A stretch of 64,000 bases of DNA, taken from contig OZ241745.1 of assembly GCA_965201115.1 (NCBI GenBank), positions 2,294,001 to 2,358,000 on the forward strand, read 5' to 3'. The DNA is from JANQOH01 sp965201115. Its GTDB lineage: Bacteria > Pseudomonadota > Alphaproteobacteria > UBA7887. A model generated the notes under the pieces. It was not told where the DNA came from. It saw only the letters and a list, made by a program, of their open reading frames with translations, and searched no databases. Positions 8,421-15,086 of this stretch are shown here, in pieces (the first letter of the stretch is position 1; every line of letters begins with the position of its first letter). A program made the translations under genes and the position numbers.

Positions 8421-8603
8421 GCCGAAACGCCTCAATTGCCGCCGCGCCGGCAAACCTGTTTGCAGAGCGCCGCTCGACGACGAATGGGCGCAAATCACCG
8501 CCGCGCTGCTGACCGCTGCGCTGCGCCCGGACTGAGGCGCGCCGCACTTCCCGGCGCCCCGAGCACCCCCGCCCGCCCTGAAGGCCCTCGCGAGACGACG
8601 TGC

Positions 8604-8620
8604 GTCGCTTGCGTTACACA
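8604..8620 (-). promoter_or_regulatory. Candidate target site of the crRNA-like guide
   Basis: The plus strand reads GTCGCTTGCGTTACACA. Its complement matches the first 17 bases of the mini-CRISPR spacer (TGCGTAACGCAGGCGAC) except at spacer positions 3 and 12. Position 12 is one of the positions flipped out in type I crRNA pairing. The three bases on the PAM side of the protospacer strand are GTC; type I-C systems usually prefer TTC. The site overlaps the -35 element at 8609-8614. Confidence 0.55.
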
Positions 8621-8637
8621 GACGTATATGCCATATA
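8609..8637 (+). promoter_or_regulatory. Promoter for mini-CRISPR RNA and probably hicA
   Basis: A TTGCGT -35 box (8609-8614) is separated by 17 bases from a CATATA -10 box (8632-8637), in an AT-richer patch (TATATGCCATATAG) unusual for this genome. Predicted initiation near 8644 would start the RNA inside the first pseudo-repeat. No other promoter is evident before hicA. Confidence 0.5.
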
Positions 8638-8638
8638 G

Positions 8639-8735
8639 TCGGTCGTTCCGAACTTGGATTGAAACTGCGTAACGCAGGCGACCGGCCCGAAGCGCCGCCC
8701 CCGGTTCCCGAACCGGGGGCGCGGATTCCGTCGCG
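8639..8735 (+). ncRNA. Degenerate mini-CRISPR (crRNA-like guide RNA, CreA/CreR-like)
   Basis: Pseudo-repeat 1 ends at 8665 with GGATTGAAAC, identical to the last ten bases of the array repeat, so the 5' crRNA handle is kept while the stem is lost. A 28-base spacer (8666-8693) follows; array spacers are 32-37 bases. Pseudo-repeat 2 starts at 8694 with GCCGCCCCC, has a 12-bp perfect inverted repeat (CGCCCCCGGTTC / GAACCGGGGGCG), then GCGGATT, diverging to CCG where the array has GAAAC. Pseudo-repeat/spacer/pseudo-repeat is the layout known for CreA and CreR RNAs, which guide Cascade with partial complementarity to repress promoters. The guide's best local match lies in its own promoter. Expression and function are inference. 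Confidence 0.65.
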
Positions 8736-8761
8736 AATACAAGGAACAAGGAGCCCGACAC

Positions 8762-9055
8762 ATGTCGAAACGTCCTGCTGGCGAAGGCGCGTCGGATCGC
8801 CGGGCGTCCGCTGCCGGCTCCGAACGAATCGGTCGGGGCCGCCCCGTGAAATTTCGCGATGTACAGCGAGTGCTGCGCGAAGGCGGATTCGAACTCGTCC
8901 GGCAACGCGGCAGTCACCGGCATTTCAAGGCGGTAGTCGACGGGACGCGCCGAACGGTGACGCTTGCCGGAAAGGCAAACGACGATGTCACGAAAGGCAC
9001 GCTGGCGGCGATCAGGCGGCAGTCCGGCCTGCCTGCGCAGCTGTTTCGTCCATGA
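8762..9055 (+). CDS. hicA: HicA-type mRNA interferase toxin
   Basis: Residues 29-90 match HicA: VKFRDVQRVLREGGFELVRQ, the catalytic-histidine motif RGSHRHFK, then TVTLAGKANDDVTKGTLAAI and a terminal RRQSGLP. HicA has a dsRBD-like fold and cleaves mRNA. The ATG at 8762 has a good site (AAGGAACAAGGAG) but adds 28 atypical residues; a GTG at 8846 would give a normal-sized 69-residue toxin. The gene lies 26 bases downstream of the mini-CRISPR and likely shares its promoter. Its 3' end overlaps the convergent hicB-like gene by 44 bases, whereas hicAB pairs are normally co-directional operons. Confidence 0.85.
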   Translation: MSKRPAGEGASDRRASAAGSERIGRGRPVKFRDVQRVLREGGFELVRQRGSHRHFKAVVDGTRRTVTLAGKANDDVTKGTLAAIRRQSGLPAQLFRP

Positions 9056-9359
9056 AGCCGGGCACAGCGGGCGTGAGAGCGAACCGCCGCGCCGCCCCCT
9101 CGCCGCCGCGTATGGCGCCGAGCCATGCTTCCGCGGCAAGCCGCAACCGCACCGGCCACGGAGTGCGGCGGGCGAGAAAACGGCGCCGCTCGTCGGCCGG
9201 ATATTCCGACAAGGCCTCGAGATGCATTTCGACGGCCGTCGCCAGCGATTCCTCGGCCTCGCGCGGCGAATCGCCGTCGACGGCAACATCGATATCGACG
9301 CAGATCGCGTGCCAACGCCCGTCGCTCGGGCATACGTAACAGTGGAACGCTCGGTTCAT
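9012..9359 (-). CDS. hicB: HicB-like antitoxin
   Basis: This 115-residue protein has the partly degraded RNase H-like fold signature of HicB-family antitoxins: FHCYVCPSDGRWHAICVDID, then VDGDSPREAEESLATAVEMH. A downstream segment of the LSEYPADERRRFLARRTPW type is often seen in HicB relatives encoded next to HicA. The ATG at 9359 is preceded by GGGGAG. It would bind HicA and possibly repress a promoter, although no helix-turn-helix or RHH domain is evident at the C-terminus. It is transcribed toward hicA and away from cas5, so its promoter lies in the 120-base gap shared with the cas operon. Confidence 0.75.
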   Translation of the reverse strand: MNRAFHCYVCPSDGRWHAICVDIDVAVDGDSPREAEESLATAVEMHLEALSEYPADERRRFLARRTPWPVRLRLAAEAWLGAIRGGEGAARRFALTPAVPGFMDETAAQAGRTAA

Positions 9360-9411
9360 GTCATACTCCCCGTCGGCCCGCGCCGGTAGCGACGGCGCCA
9401 GCGTATCGCGA

Positions 9412-9417
9412 TATAAT
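9412..9417 (+). promoter_or_regulatory. -10 element upstream of the cas operon
   Basis: A perfect TATAAT stands in otherwise GC-rich DNA between hicB and cas5, giving a ~55-base leader before the cas5 GTG. No good -35 is visible (the best candidate is TAGCGA at 19-base spacing), suggesting an activator or weak promoter. Bases 9400-9410 match 8 of the first 10 positions of the mini-CRISPR spacer, too weak to claim as a target. Confidence 0.45.
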
Positions 9418-9479
9418 GCATTCGCGTCCCGAATTTCGAGCGACACGCCCGCGCGAGCGGCGCGGCAACGAGGCATCCT

Positions 9480-10151
9480 GTGGCATACGGCGTCAAACTG
9501 CATGTATGGGGCGATTACGCCTGCTTCACGCGGCCCGAGATGAAGGTCGAGCGCGTATCGTACGATGCGATGACTCCGTCCGCCGCGCGCGGCGTGCTCG
9601 AGGCGGTACACTGGAAGCCGGCGATTCGCTGGATAGTGGACCGTATCCACGTGTTGAAGCCGATTCGCTTCGAGAACGTGCGCCGCAACGAACTCGGAGG
9701 CAAGATACCGGAACGCACGGCCCGCCAGGCGATGAAGCGCGGCGCGACCGCCGGGCTTGCCATCGCCGTCGAAGACGACCGCCAGCAGCGCGCCGCGACC
9801 GTGTTGCGCGATGTCGCCTATGTCATCGAGGCCCATTTCGCCCTGACGAACCGCGCCGCGCCGGACGACACCGAGGCCAAGCACTTGGCGATGTTCGATC
9901 GGCGCGCCGCGCGCGGGCAATGCTTTCACCGTCCCTATCTCGGCACGCGCGAATTCGCCGCCGATTTCGCCCCGGTCGAAGGCGCCATGCCGCCTTCGCG
10001 CTTGCCGAACGACCAGCGCAGCCTCGACCTGGGCTGGATGCTTCATGACCTCGATTACGCCGACGGAATGACTCCCCGCTTTTTCCGCGCCAGGCTGCGC
10101 GATGGCGCGATCGACATCCCGGCGCTCGGTTCGGGCGAGGTGAAGGCATGA
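9480..10151 (+). CDS. cas5c: Type I-C Cas5 (Cas5d) pre-crRNA endonuclease
   Basis: In type I-C systems, which lack Cas6, Cas5d cleaves pre-crRNA at the repeat stem and caps the 5' handle in Cascade. The 223-residue protein begins GVKLHVWGDYACFTRPEMKVERVSYD, the characteristic N-terminal RAMP strand of the family, and has VLKPIRFENVRRNE and the C-terminal LGWMLHDLDY motif. Translation starts at GTG 9480 after CGAGGCATCCT. Its last codon overlaps the cas8c start (ATGA), so the genes are translationally coupled. It heads the cas operon; cas3 is not upstream as in many I-C loci. Confidence 0.95.
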   Translation: MAYGVKLHVWGDYACFTRPEMKVERVSYDAMTPSAARGVLEAVHWKPAIRWIVDRIHVLKPIRFENVRRNELGGKIPERTARQAMKRGATAGLAIAVEDDRQQRAATVLRDVAYVIEAHFALTNRAAPDDTEAKHLAMFDRRAARGQCFHRPYLGTREFAADFAPVEGAMPPSRLPNDQRSLDLGWMLHDLDYADGMTPRFFRARLRDGAIDIPALGSGEVKA

Positions 10152-11971
10152 CCGTCCTGCAAGCACTGACGAGCCATTACGAACGCCTTCGCGAGGAGGG
10201 CCGCGCGGCGCCGGCAGGCTACTCGATGGAGCGCATTTCGTACGCCGTCGTGCTGTCGCGCGCCGGCGAAGCGGTAGACGTTGCATCGCTGCTCGACACA
10301 TCGGGATCGAAGCCGAGGCCAAGCCTGCGCGCGGCGCCGCAACCGCCGTCGGGGCGCGTGGCGATCGCGCCGAATTTCCTGTGGGACAAGACGGCCTACG
10401 CTTTCGGCGTGAAGCGCGCTCCCGGCGCCGCGCAACGCGCGCCGGCGCCCAGGGAGCACGCCGCGTTCAAGGCGTTTCACGAGGATATGCTCGCCGGCAC
10501 ATGCGACGAGGGGCTGTTGGCCCTGCTGTCTTTCCTGAGGAACTGGAAGCCGGAACATTACGACGGGCTTCGATACTCCGAGCCGATGCTGGATGAAAAC
10601 GTCGTGTTTCGCCTGGACGGCGATCGCCAGTTCCTTCACGACCGGGAAGCCGCCATGGCTATCTGGAACGACCGCCCCAAGCCGGAGAACCTCGTGGAGG
10701 GCTGGTGTCTCGTAAGCGGAAAACGCGAACCCCTCGCGCGCGTGCATCCGAAGGTGAAGGGAGTAGCAGGCGCGCATACATCCGGCGCATCCATCGTCGC
10801 TTTCAACAAAGAAAACAATGCGTTCGAATCGTTCGGGAAGAAGCAGGGCGCGAACGCGCCGATCTCCGGGCAGGCCGCCTATGCCTACACGTTCGCTCTG
10901 AACAGCTTGTTGACATACGACAACCGGCGGCGCATCCGGATCGGCGGCACTACGGCCGTGTTTTGGGCCGAGACGCCCAGGGCAGAGGAGATCGTTGCCG
11001 CTTGCCTGGAGCCGCCCGACGATGACTCGGAAAACGCTCAGCTTCGCGACGCCATGGAAAAATTGCGGCGCGGCGTTCCCGTCGAAAAAGCGGATCCCGA
11101 TCTCGACCCACGCTCGCGCTACTACATCCTTGGCCTTGCGCCGAACGCCGCGCGCATTTCCGTGCGGTTTTGGCATACGGGTACGCTCGGCGAATTCGGC
11201 AAACGCCTGCGCGAACACTGGGCCGACCTGCGTATCGATCCCGAGCCCGCCAAGCCGTTTCCCGCCGCCCTCGATCTGGTTAACGAAACGGCGGCGGTCG
11301 TCAAGCGGCAGGGCCGGAGAGAAAAAAAGTTCGACACCGTGCCGCCGCGCTTGACCGGCGAGACGCTGCAGGCCATACTCACAGGCGGCCGTTACCCGCG
11401 CACGTTGTTGACGGCTATCGTCATGCGTGTCCGGGCCGACTGCGAAATCGGGCCGATGCGCGCCGCCGTTCTCCGCGCGTGTGTGGTCCGCGACCTGCGT
11501 ATCGCCGGTCGCTTGCCGAAAGAGGAGTATATCGTGAGTCTCGATCGTGACGAATCGAACACGGCGTACCGGCTCGGCCGGTTGTTCGCTGTTATGGAGG
11601 ACGCGCAGAGCGCCGCCATTAACCCCACGGCGACCGTGCGAGACCGTTATTACGGCGCGGCGTCGGCCGGGCCGGCGGCGGTCTTCCCGATGATCCTGCG
11701 AATGTATACGCATCACGTCGCCAGCTTGCGCAAGGCCCGCGGCGCCGACAGGGCAAAAAAGAGATGGATTGCCAGACGGTGCGACGAGGAAATCGACCAA
11801 ATTTTCGATGGCATCGGCGGTCGATTCCCCGCGACATTGAGCATCGAGGATCAGGGCCGCTTCGCGATCGGTTACTACCACCAACGCCACCAACGCTTCA
11901 CGAAACGGGCCGATACGCCCGAAGACGCCGCCCAACCCGCTGAAGACGATACGAACGACAACGAGGAATGA
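10148..11971 (+). CDS. cas8c: Type I-C Cascade large subunit Cas8c (Csd1)
   Basis: Cas8c recognises the PAM and starts R-loop formation. The 607-residue protein has Csd1 signatures: an N-terminal LTSHYERLREEG, ERISYAVVLSRAGE, PNFLWDKTAYAFGV, and the conserved C-terminal ...RLGRLFAVMEDAQ then RDRYYGAASAGPAAVFPMI region. It overlaps cas5c by four bases and is followed by cas7 after three. Base composition is slightly less GC-biased than flanking housekeeping genes. The C-terminal ~125 residues correspond to the part that type I-C loci also translate separately as Cas11c. Confidence 0.95.
   Translation: MTVLQALTSHYERLREEGRAAPAGYSMERISYAVVLSRAGEAVDVASLLDTSGSKPRPSLRAAPQPPSGRVAIAPNFLWDKTAYAFGVKRAPGAAQRAPAPREHAAFKAFHEDMLAGTCDEGLLALLSFLRNWKPEHYDGLRYSEPMLDENVVFRLDGDRQFLHDREAAMAIWNDRPKPENLVEGWCLVSGKREPLARVHPKVKGVAGAHTSGASIVAFNKENNAFESFGKKQGANAPISGQAAYAYTFALNSLLTYDNRRRIRIGGTTAVFWAETPRAEEIVAACLEPPDDDSENAQLRDAMEKLRRGVPVEKADPDLDPRSRYYILGLAPNAARISVRFWHTGTLGEFGKRLREHWADLRIDPEPAKPFPAALDLVNETAAVVKRQGRREKKFDTVPPRLTGETLQAILTGGRYPRTLLTAIVMRVRADCEIGPMRAAVLRACVVRDLRIAGRLPKEEYIVSLDRDESNTAYRLGRLFAVMEDAQSAAINPTATVRDRYYGAASAGPAAVFPMILRMYTHHVASLRKARGADRAKKRWIARRCDEEIDQIFDGIGGRFPATLSIEDQGRFAIGYYHQRHQRFTKRADTPEDAAQPAEDDTNDNEE
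11594..11971 (+). CDS. cas11c: Candidate internally translated small subunit Cas11c
   Basis: Type I-C systems are known to produce Cas11 from an internal start inside cas8c. The in-frame ATG at 11594 would give 125 residues covering the RDRYYGAASAGPAAVFPMI and CDEEIDQIFDGIGGRFP segments, the expected size and position. No strong ribosome site stands immediately upstream, and a nearby in-frame TTG (within CGGTTGTTCGCT) is an alternative. The call rests on family knowledge and location. Confidence 0.4.
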   Translation: MEDAQSAAINPTATVRDRYYGAASAGPAAVFPMILRMYTHHVASLRKARGADRAKKRWIARRCDEEIDQIFDGIGGRFPATLSIEDQGRFAIGYYHQRHQRFTKRADTPEDAAQPAEDDTNDNEE

Positions 11972-11974
11972 ACC

Positions 11975-12910
11975 ATGCCCGCTACCGCCATCCGCAACCG
12001 GTACGATTTCGTCTATCTGTTCGATGTCGCCAACGGCAACCCGAACGGCGACCCGGACGCAGGCAACATGCCGCGCCTCGACCCGGAAACCGGCCGGGGC
12101 CTTGTCACCGACGTGTGCCTGAAACGCAAGGTGCGCAACTACGTTGCGCTGACGCAAGCCGACGAGCCGGGCCACGAGATATACGTGGCCGAACGCGCCA
12201 TACTGAATAACCAGCAGGCGCGGGCTTGGAAGGATGTGCTGCCCGGTGAGAAGCCGGGAAAGAAGCTGCCCGCCGACCAGGCGAAGGCCCGGGCGCTTAC
12301 CGCGTGGATGTGCAAGAACTTTTTCGACGTTCGAACCTTCGGGGCGGTGATGACGACGGGCGTAAATTGCGGCCAGGTGCGCGGTCCCGTGCAGTTTGCC
12401 TTCGCACGCTCGGTCGAGCCGATCCTGCCGCAAGAAATTTCGGTGACGCGCATGGCCGCCACCACCGAGGCCGACGCCGAATCCAAGGGCGACGTGCGCA
12501 CGATGGGGCGCAAGCACATCGTGCCCTACGGTCTGTATCGCGCGCACGGTTATGTGTCCGCATGCCTTGCGGGCGACGAAACCAAGGGAACCGGCTTCTC
12601 GGAAGACGATCTCGAACTGCTTTGGACAGCGCTCGAAAGCATGTTCGAGCATGATCGCTCGGCCGCGCGCGGCGAGATGGCCGCCCGGAAGCTCGTGCTG
12701 TTCAAGCACGGGAGCGCGCTCGGGAACGCGCCCGCGCACAAGCTGTTCGAGCTCGTCGAGGTCAAGCGTGCGTTCCGGGGCGAAGAATACGAACCCGGAT
12801 CGGAGACGACCGGCAACTTGCCGCCGGCGCGCGCATTCGACGATTACAAGGTGTATGTGGACCAAGGCGGGAGGCTGCCCCCGGGTGTCGAAATCGTGGA
12901 AAGGATTTGA
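11975..12910 (+). CDS. cas7c: Type I-C Cascade backbone subunit Cas7 (Csd2)
   Basis: Cas7 polymerises along the crRNA spacer. The 311-residue protein opens with NRYDFVYLFDVANGNPNGDP, a hallmark of Csd2, followed by PRLDPETGRGLVTDVCLKRK. The central GAVMTTGVNCGQVRGPVQFA and C-terminal EDLELLWTALESMFEHDRS segments also match. The ATG at 11975 follows the cas8c stop by three bases. Length and order are canonical. Confidence 0.96.
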   Translation: MPATAIRNRYDFVYLFDVANGNPNGDPDAGNMPRLDPETGRGLVTDVCLKRKVRNYVALTQADEPGHEIYVAERAILNNQQARAWKDVLPGEKPGKKLPADQAKARALTAWMCKNFFDVRTFGAVMTTGVNCGQVRGPVQFAFARSVEPILPQEISVTRMAATTEADAESKGDVRTMGRKHIVPYGLYRAHGYVSACLAGDETKGTGFSEDDLELLWTALESMFEHDRSAARGEMAARKLVLFKHGSALGNAPAHKLFELVEVKRAFRGEEYEPGSETTGNLPPARAFDDYKVYVDQGGRLPPGVEIVERI

Positions 12911-13558
12911 TTGGCGCTGATGATCCCGGCTTCCGAGAGAATCGCCGAAAGCGATTGCGTTCCGATATCCGCCTTGTCGCACTTGCTCTATTGCCCGCGG
13001 CGGTGCGCGCTCGTTCACGTCGAGCGGCAATGGGTCGAGAACCGCTTTACCGCGGAGGGCCGCGTTCTGCACGAACGCGCCGACTCCGGGGTCGGCGAGA
13101 CCCGGCGCGGCGTGAGGATAGAGCGGCGCGTACCGTTGCGATCCCTGCGGATCGGCGTATTCGGCTTCGCCGATGTCGTGGAGATCCGCGAAGGCAACCG
13201 CCCTTATCCGGTCGAATACAAACGCGGCCGCCCCAAGCCGTACCGGGCAGACGAAGTACAATTGTGCGCCCAGGCGATATGCCTTGAAGAGATGCTGGGC
13301 GTGGATATAGTCGAGGGTGCCCTGTTCCATGGCGGCGCCCGCCGGCGCAAGACCGTCGCGTTCGACCCGGAACTCCGTGCGCTGACCGAGCGCGTCGCCG
13401 GCGAAGCGCGGCGGCTGATCGCCGAAGGCCGGACGCCTTCGCCGACATATGCCGCGCGGAAATGCGAGCCCTGCTCCATGAACGCGATTTGCCGGCCCAG
13501 GCAAATCGGTGACGCACCCTCGGTCGAGCGCTGGCTGACGGCGGCGTTGACCGCCTGA
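12911..13558 (+). CDS. cas4: CRISPR adaptation nuclease Cas4
   Basis: Cas4 trims prespacers and helps select PAM-adjacent sequence together with Cas1-Cas2. The 215-residue protein has the RecB-like nuclease motif VEYKRGRPKP and the Fe-S cysteines in LLYCPRRCALVH and ARKCEPCSMNAICRP. A TTG at 12911 directly follows the cas7 stop and has GGAAAGGA six bases upstream; an ATG at 12920 is the alternative start. The gene is followed by cas1 after ten bases. Confidence 0.94.
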   Translation: MALMIPASERIAESDCVPISALSHLLYCPRRCALVHVERQWVENRFTAEGRVLHERADSGVGETRRGVRIERRVPLRSLRIGVFGFADVVEIREGNRPYPVEYKRGRPKPYRADEVQLCAQAICLEEMLGVDIVEGALFHGGARRRKTVAFDPELRALTERVAGEARRLIAEGRTPSPTYAARKCEPCSMNAICRPRQIGDAPSVERWLTAALTA

Positions 13559-13568
13559 ATGGACCGCC

Positions 13569-14609
13569 GTGCGCCGCCATCTCAACACGCTGTACGTTAC
13601 CGTGGAAAACGCCTGGCTGCATAAGGACGGCGAAAACGTCGTCGTTCGGGCCGAAAGCGCCGAACGCGGTCGCGTCCCGGTACATTTGCTCGGCGGCATA
13701 GTGTGCTTCGGCGTGCAAGGCGCGACCCCTCCGCTGCTGGGCCACTGCGCCGAACGCGGCGTCTGTGTTTCATTCATGAGCCGGGCGGGGCGGTTCCTTG
13801 CCCGCGTCGAAGGCCCCGTATCGGGCAACGTCCTGTTGCGCCGAACGCAGTACCGCAGCGCCGACGAACCGGAGGAAAGCGCCGCCCTGGCCCGCAACAT
13901 TGTCGTTGGCAAGGCGCTCAACCAACGCACGGTGGTCCGCCGCGCCCTGCGCGATCACGGCGCCGCCATGACGCCGGAAGCGCGCGAGCGCCTCGAAAGC
14001 GCCGAGAAGCGCTTGGGCGACGCCGCCCGGCGGTGCGCGCGCGCGACCGCGACCGATTCCGTTCGCGGCGTCGAGGGCGAGGCCGCTCGGGTCTATTACG
14101 ACGTGTTCCAACATCTTGTGCGAAACGAGGATCCCGCTTATGCGTTTGGCAAACGCTCCCGCCGCCCGCCGCTGAATCCGGTTAACGCGCTGCTGTCGTT
14201 TCTCTACACGCTCCTGGTCCACGATTGCCGATCGGCCCTGGAAACCACGGGTCTCGATCCCGCTGTGGGCTTTCTGCACCGGGAGCGTCCGGGCCGGCCC
14301 AGCCTCGCGCTCGACATGATGGAAGAACTCCGCCCGGTCCTCGCCGACCGCTTGGCACTGTCGCTGATCAACCGCCGCCAACTGTCGCCGAACGATTTCG
14401 AGACCGCGACGGGCGGAGCTGTATCGTTGCGCGCGAAACCGCGTAAAGCCGTGCTCGTTGCCTGGCAGGATCGCAAGAAAGACGAACTCGTGCATCCCTT
14501 CCTCAAGGAGCGCACTACGTTCGGCCTTGTGCCGTTCCTTCAAGCTGCATTGTTGGCGAGGCGCCTTCGCGGAGATCTCGACGGCTACCCGCCCTTTCTT
14601 TGGCGATAG
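13569..14609 (+). CDS. cas1: CRISPR integrase Cas1 (type I-C)
   Basis: Cas1 is the metal-dependent integrase of spacer acquisition. The 346-residue protein starts at GTG 13569 with RRHLNTLYVTVENAWLHKDG. Expected catalytic positions are Glu169 in GVEGEAARVYY, His237 in VGFLHRERPGRPSLA, and Asp249/Glu252 in ALDMMEELRP. All active-site residues appear intact, so adaptation is probably functional. Confidence 0.96.
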   Translation: MRRHLNTLYVTVENAWLHKDGENVVVRAESAERGRVPVHLLGGIVCFGVQGATPPLLGHCAERGVCVSFMSRAGRFLARVEGPVSGNVLLRRTQYRSADEPEESAALARNIVVGKALNQRTVVRRALRDHGAAMTPEARERLESAEKRLGDAARRCARATATDSVRGVEGEAARVYYDVFQHLVRNEDPAYAFGKRSRRPPLNPVNALLSFLYTLLVHDCRSALETTGLDPAVGFLHRERPGRPSLALDMMEELRPVLADRLALSLINRRQLSPNDFETATGGAVSLRAKPRKAVLVAWQDRKKDELVHPFLKERTTFGLVPFLQAALLARRLRGDLDGYPPFLWR

Positions 14610-14616
14610 ACCGCCG

Positions 14617-14907
14617 ATGTTGATGCTCGTCGCCTATGACGTATCTACCGTCGATTCGGCCGGGAAGCGGCGGTTGCGCCGCGTCGCGCGCCTGTGTGGC
14701 GACTATGGACAGCGGGTGCAGTATTCGTTGTTCGAATGCCAGGTCGACCCGGCGCAGTGGACCGCGCTGCGCGAGCGTCTCGTCGCCGAAATCGATATCG
14801 AAAGGGACAGCCTGCGATTCTACCGGCTCGGCGCGAATTGGCGCGGGCGAGTCGAACACGTCGGAGCCAAGCAGACCTACGATCCCGACGGCCCGCTGGT
14901 TATTTGA
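14617..14907 (+). CDS. cas2: CRISPR adaptation subunit Cas2
   Basis: The 96-residue protein begins MLMLVAYDVSTVDSAGKRRL, the typical Cas2 ferredoxin-like first strand with the conserved Asp of YDV, followed by YGQRVQYSLFECQVDPAQW. It bridges two Cas1 dimers in the integration complex. The ATG at 14617 lies seven bases after the cas1 stop; the open frame extends upstream inside cas1, but this start gives the canonical protein. It is the last gene before the leader. Confidence 0.95.
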   Translation: MLMLVAYDVSTVDSAGKRRLRRVARLCGDYGQRVQYSLFECQVDPAQWTALRERLVAEIDIERDSLRFYRLGANWRGRVEHVGAKQTYDPDGPLVI

Positions 14908-15086
14908 CCCGCGCGAACCGGAAGCGACCGCACGGGCGTCAGCAGGTTCGCGCACTTGCAACCCGCTGATTTTCCGTAATACTGGCCGCGCGCCCCGAGA
15001 TCGGGGCGGCATCGGCGCCGCTGGACCCGACGATTCGCGGAAATCGGCCGATTGCCCGGTGTTTAACAATCGAATATACTATCGCC
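14908..15086 (+). promoter_or_regulatory. CRISPR leader with array promoter
   Basis: The 179-base leader ends in an AT-rich patch unlike its surroundings. A TTGCCC (15052-15057) and TATACT (15075-15080) pair at 17-base spacing would start transcription at about the first repeat. The intact first repeat next to the leader and degenerate repeats at the far end give the same array polarity. Confidence 0.75.

Noticed and set aside
9400..9427. Second target of the mini-CRISPR guide over the cas5 -10 box
   Set aside because: Only 8 of the first 10 spacer positions match, position 1 fails and the flank is GCC; a match this weak is expected by chance in a few hundred bases.
10055..13930. Minus-strand frame of 1291 codons opposite the cas operon
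   Set aside because: It overlaps five well-supported cas genes on the other strand and shows no recognisable domain.
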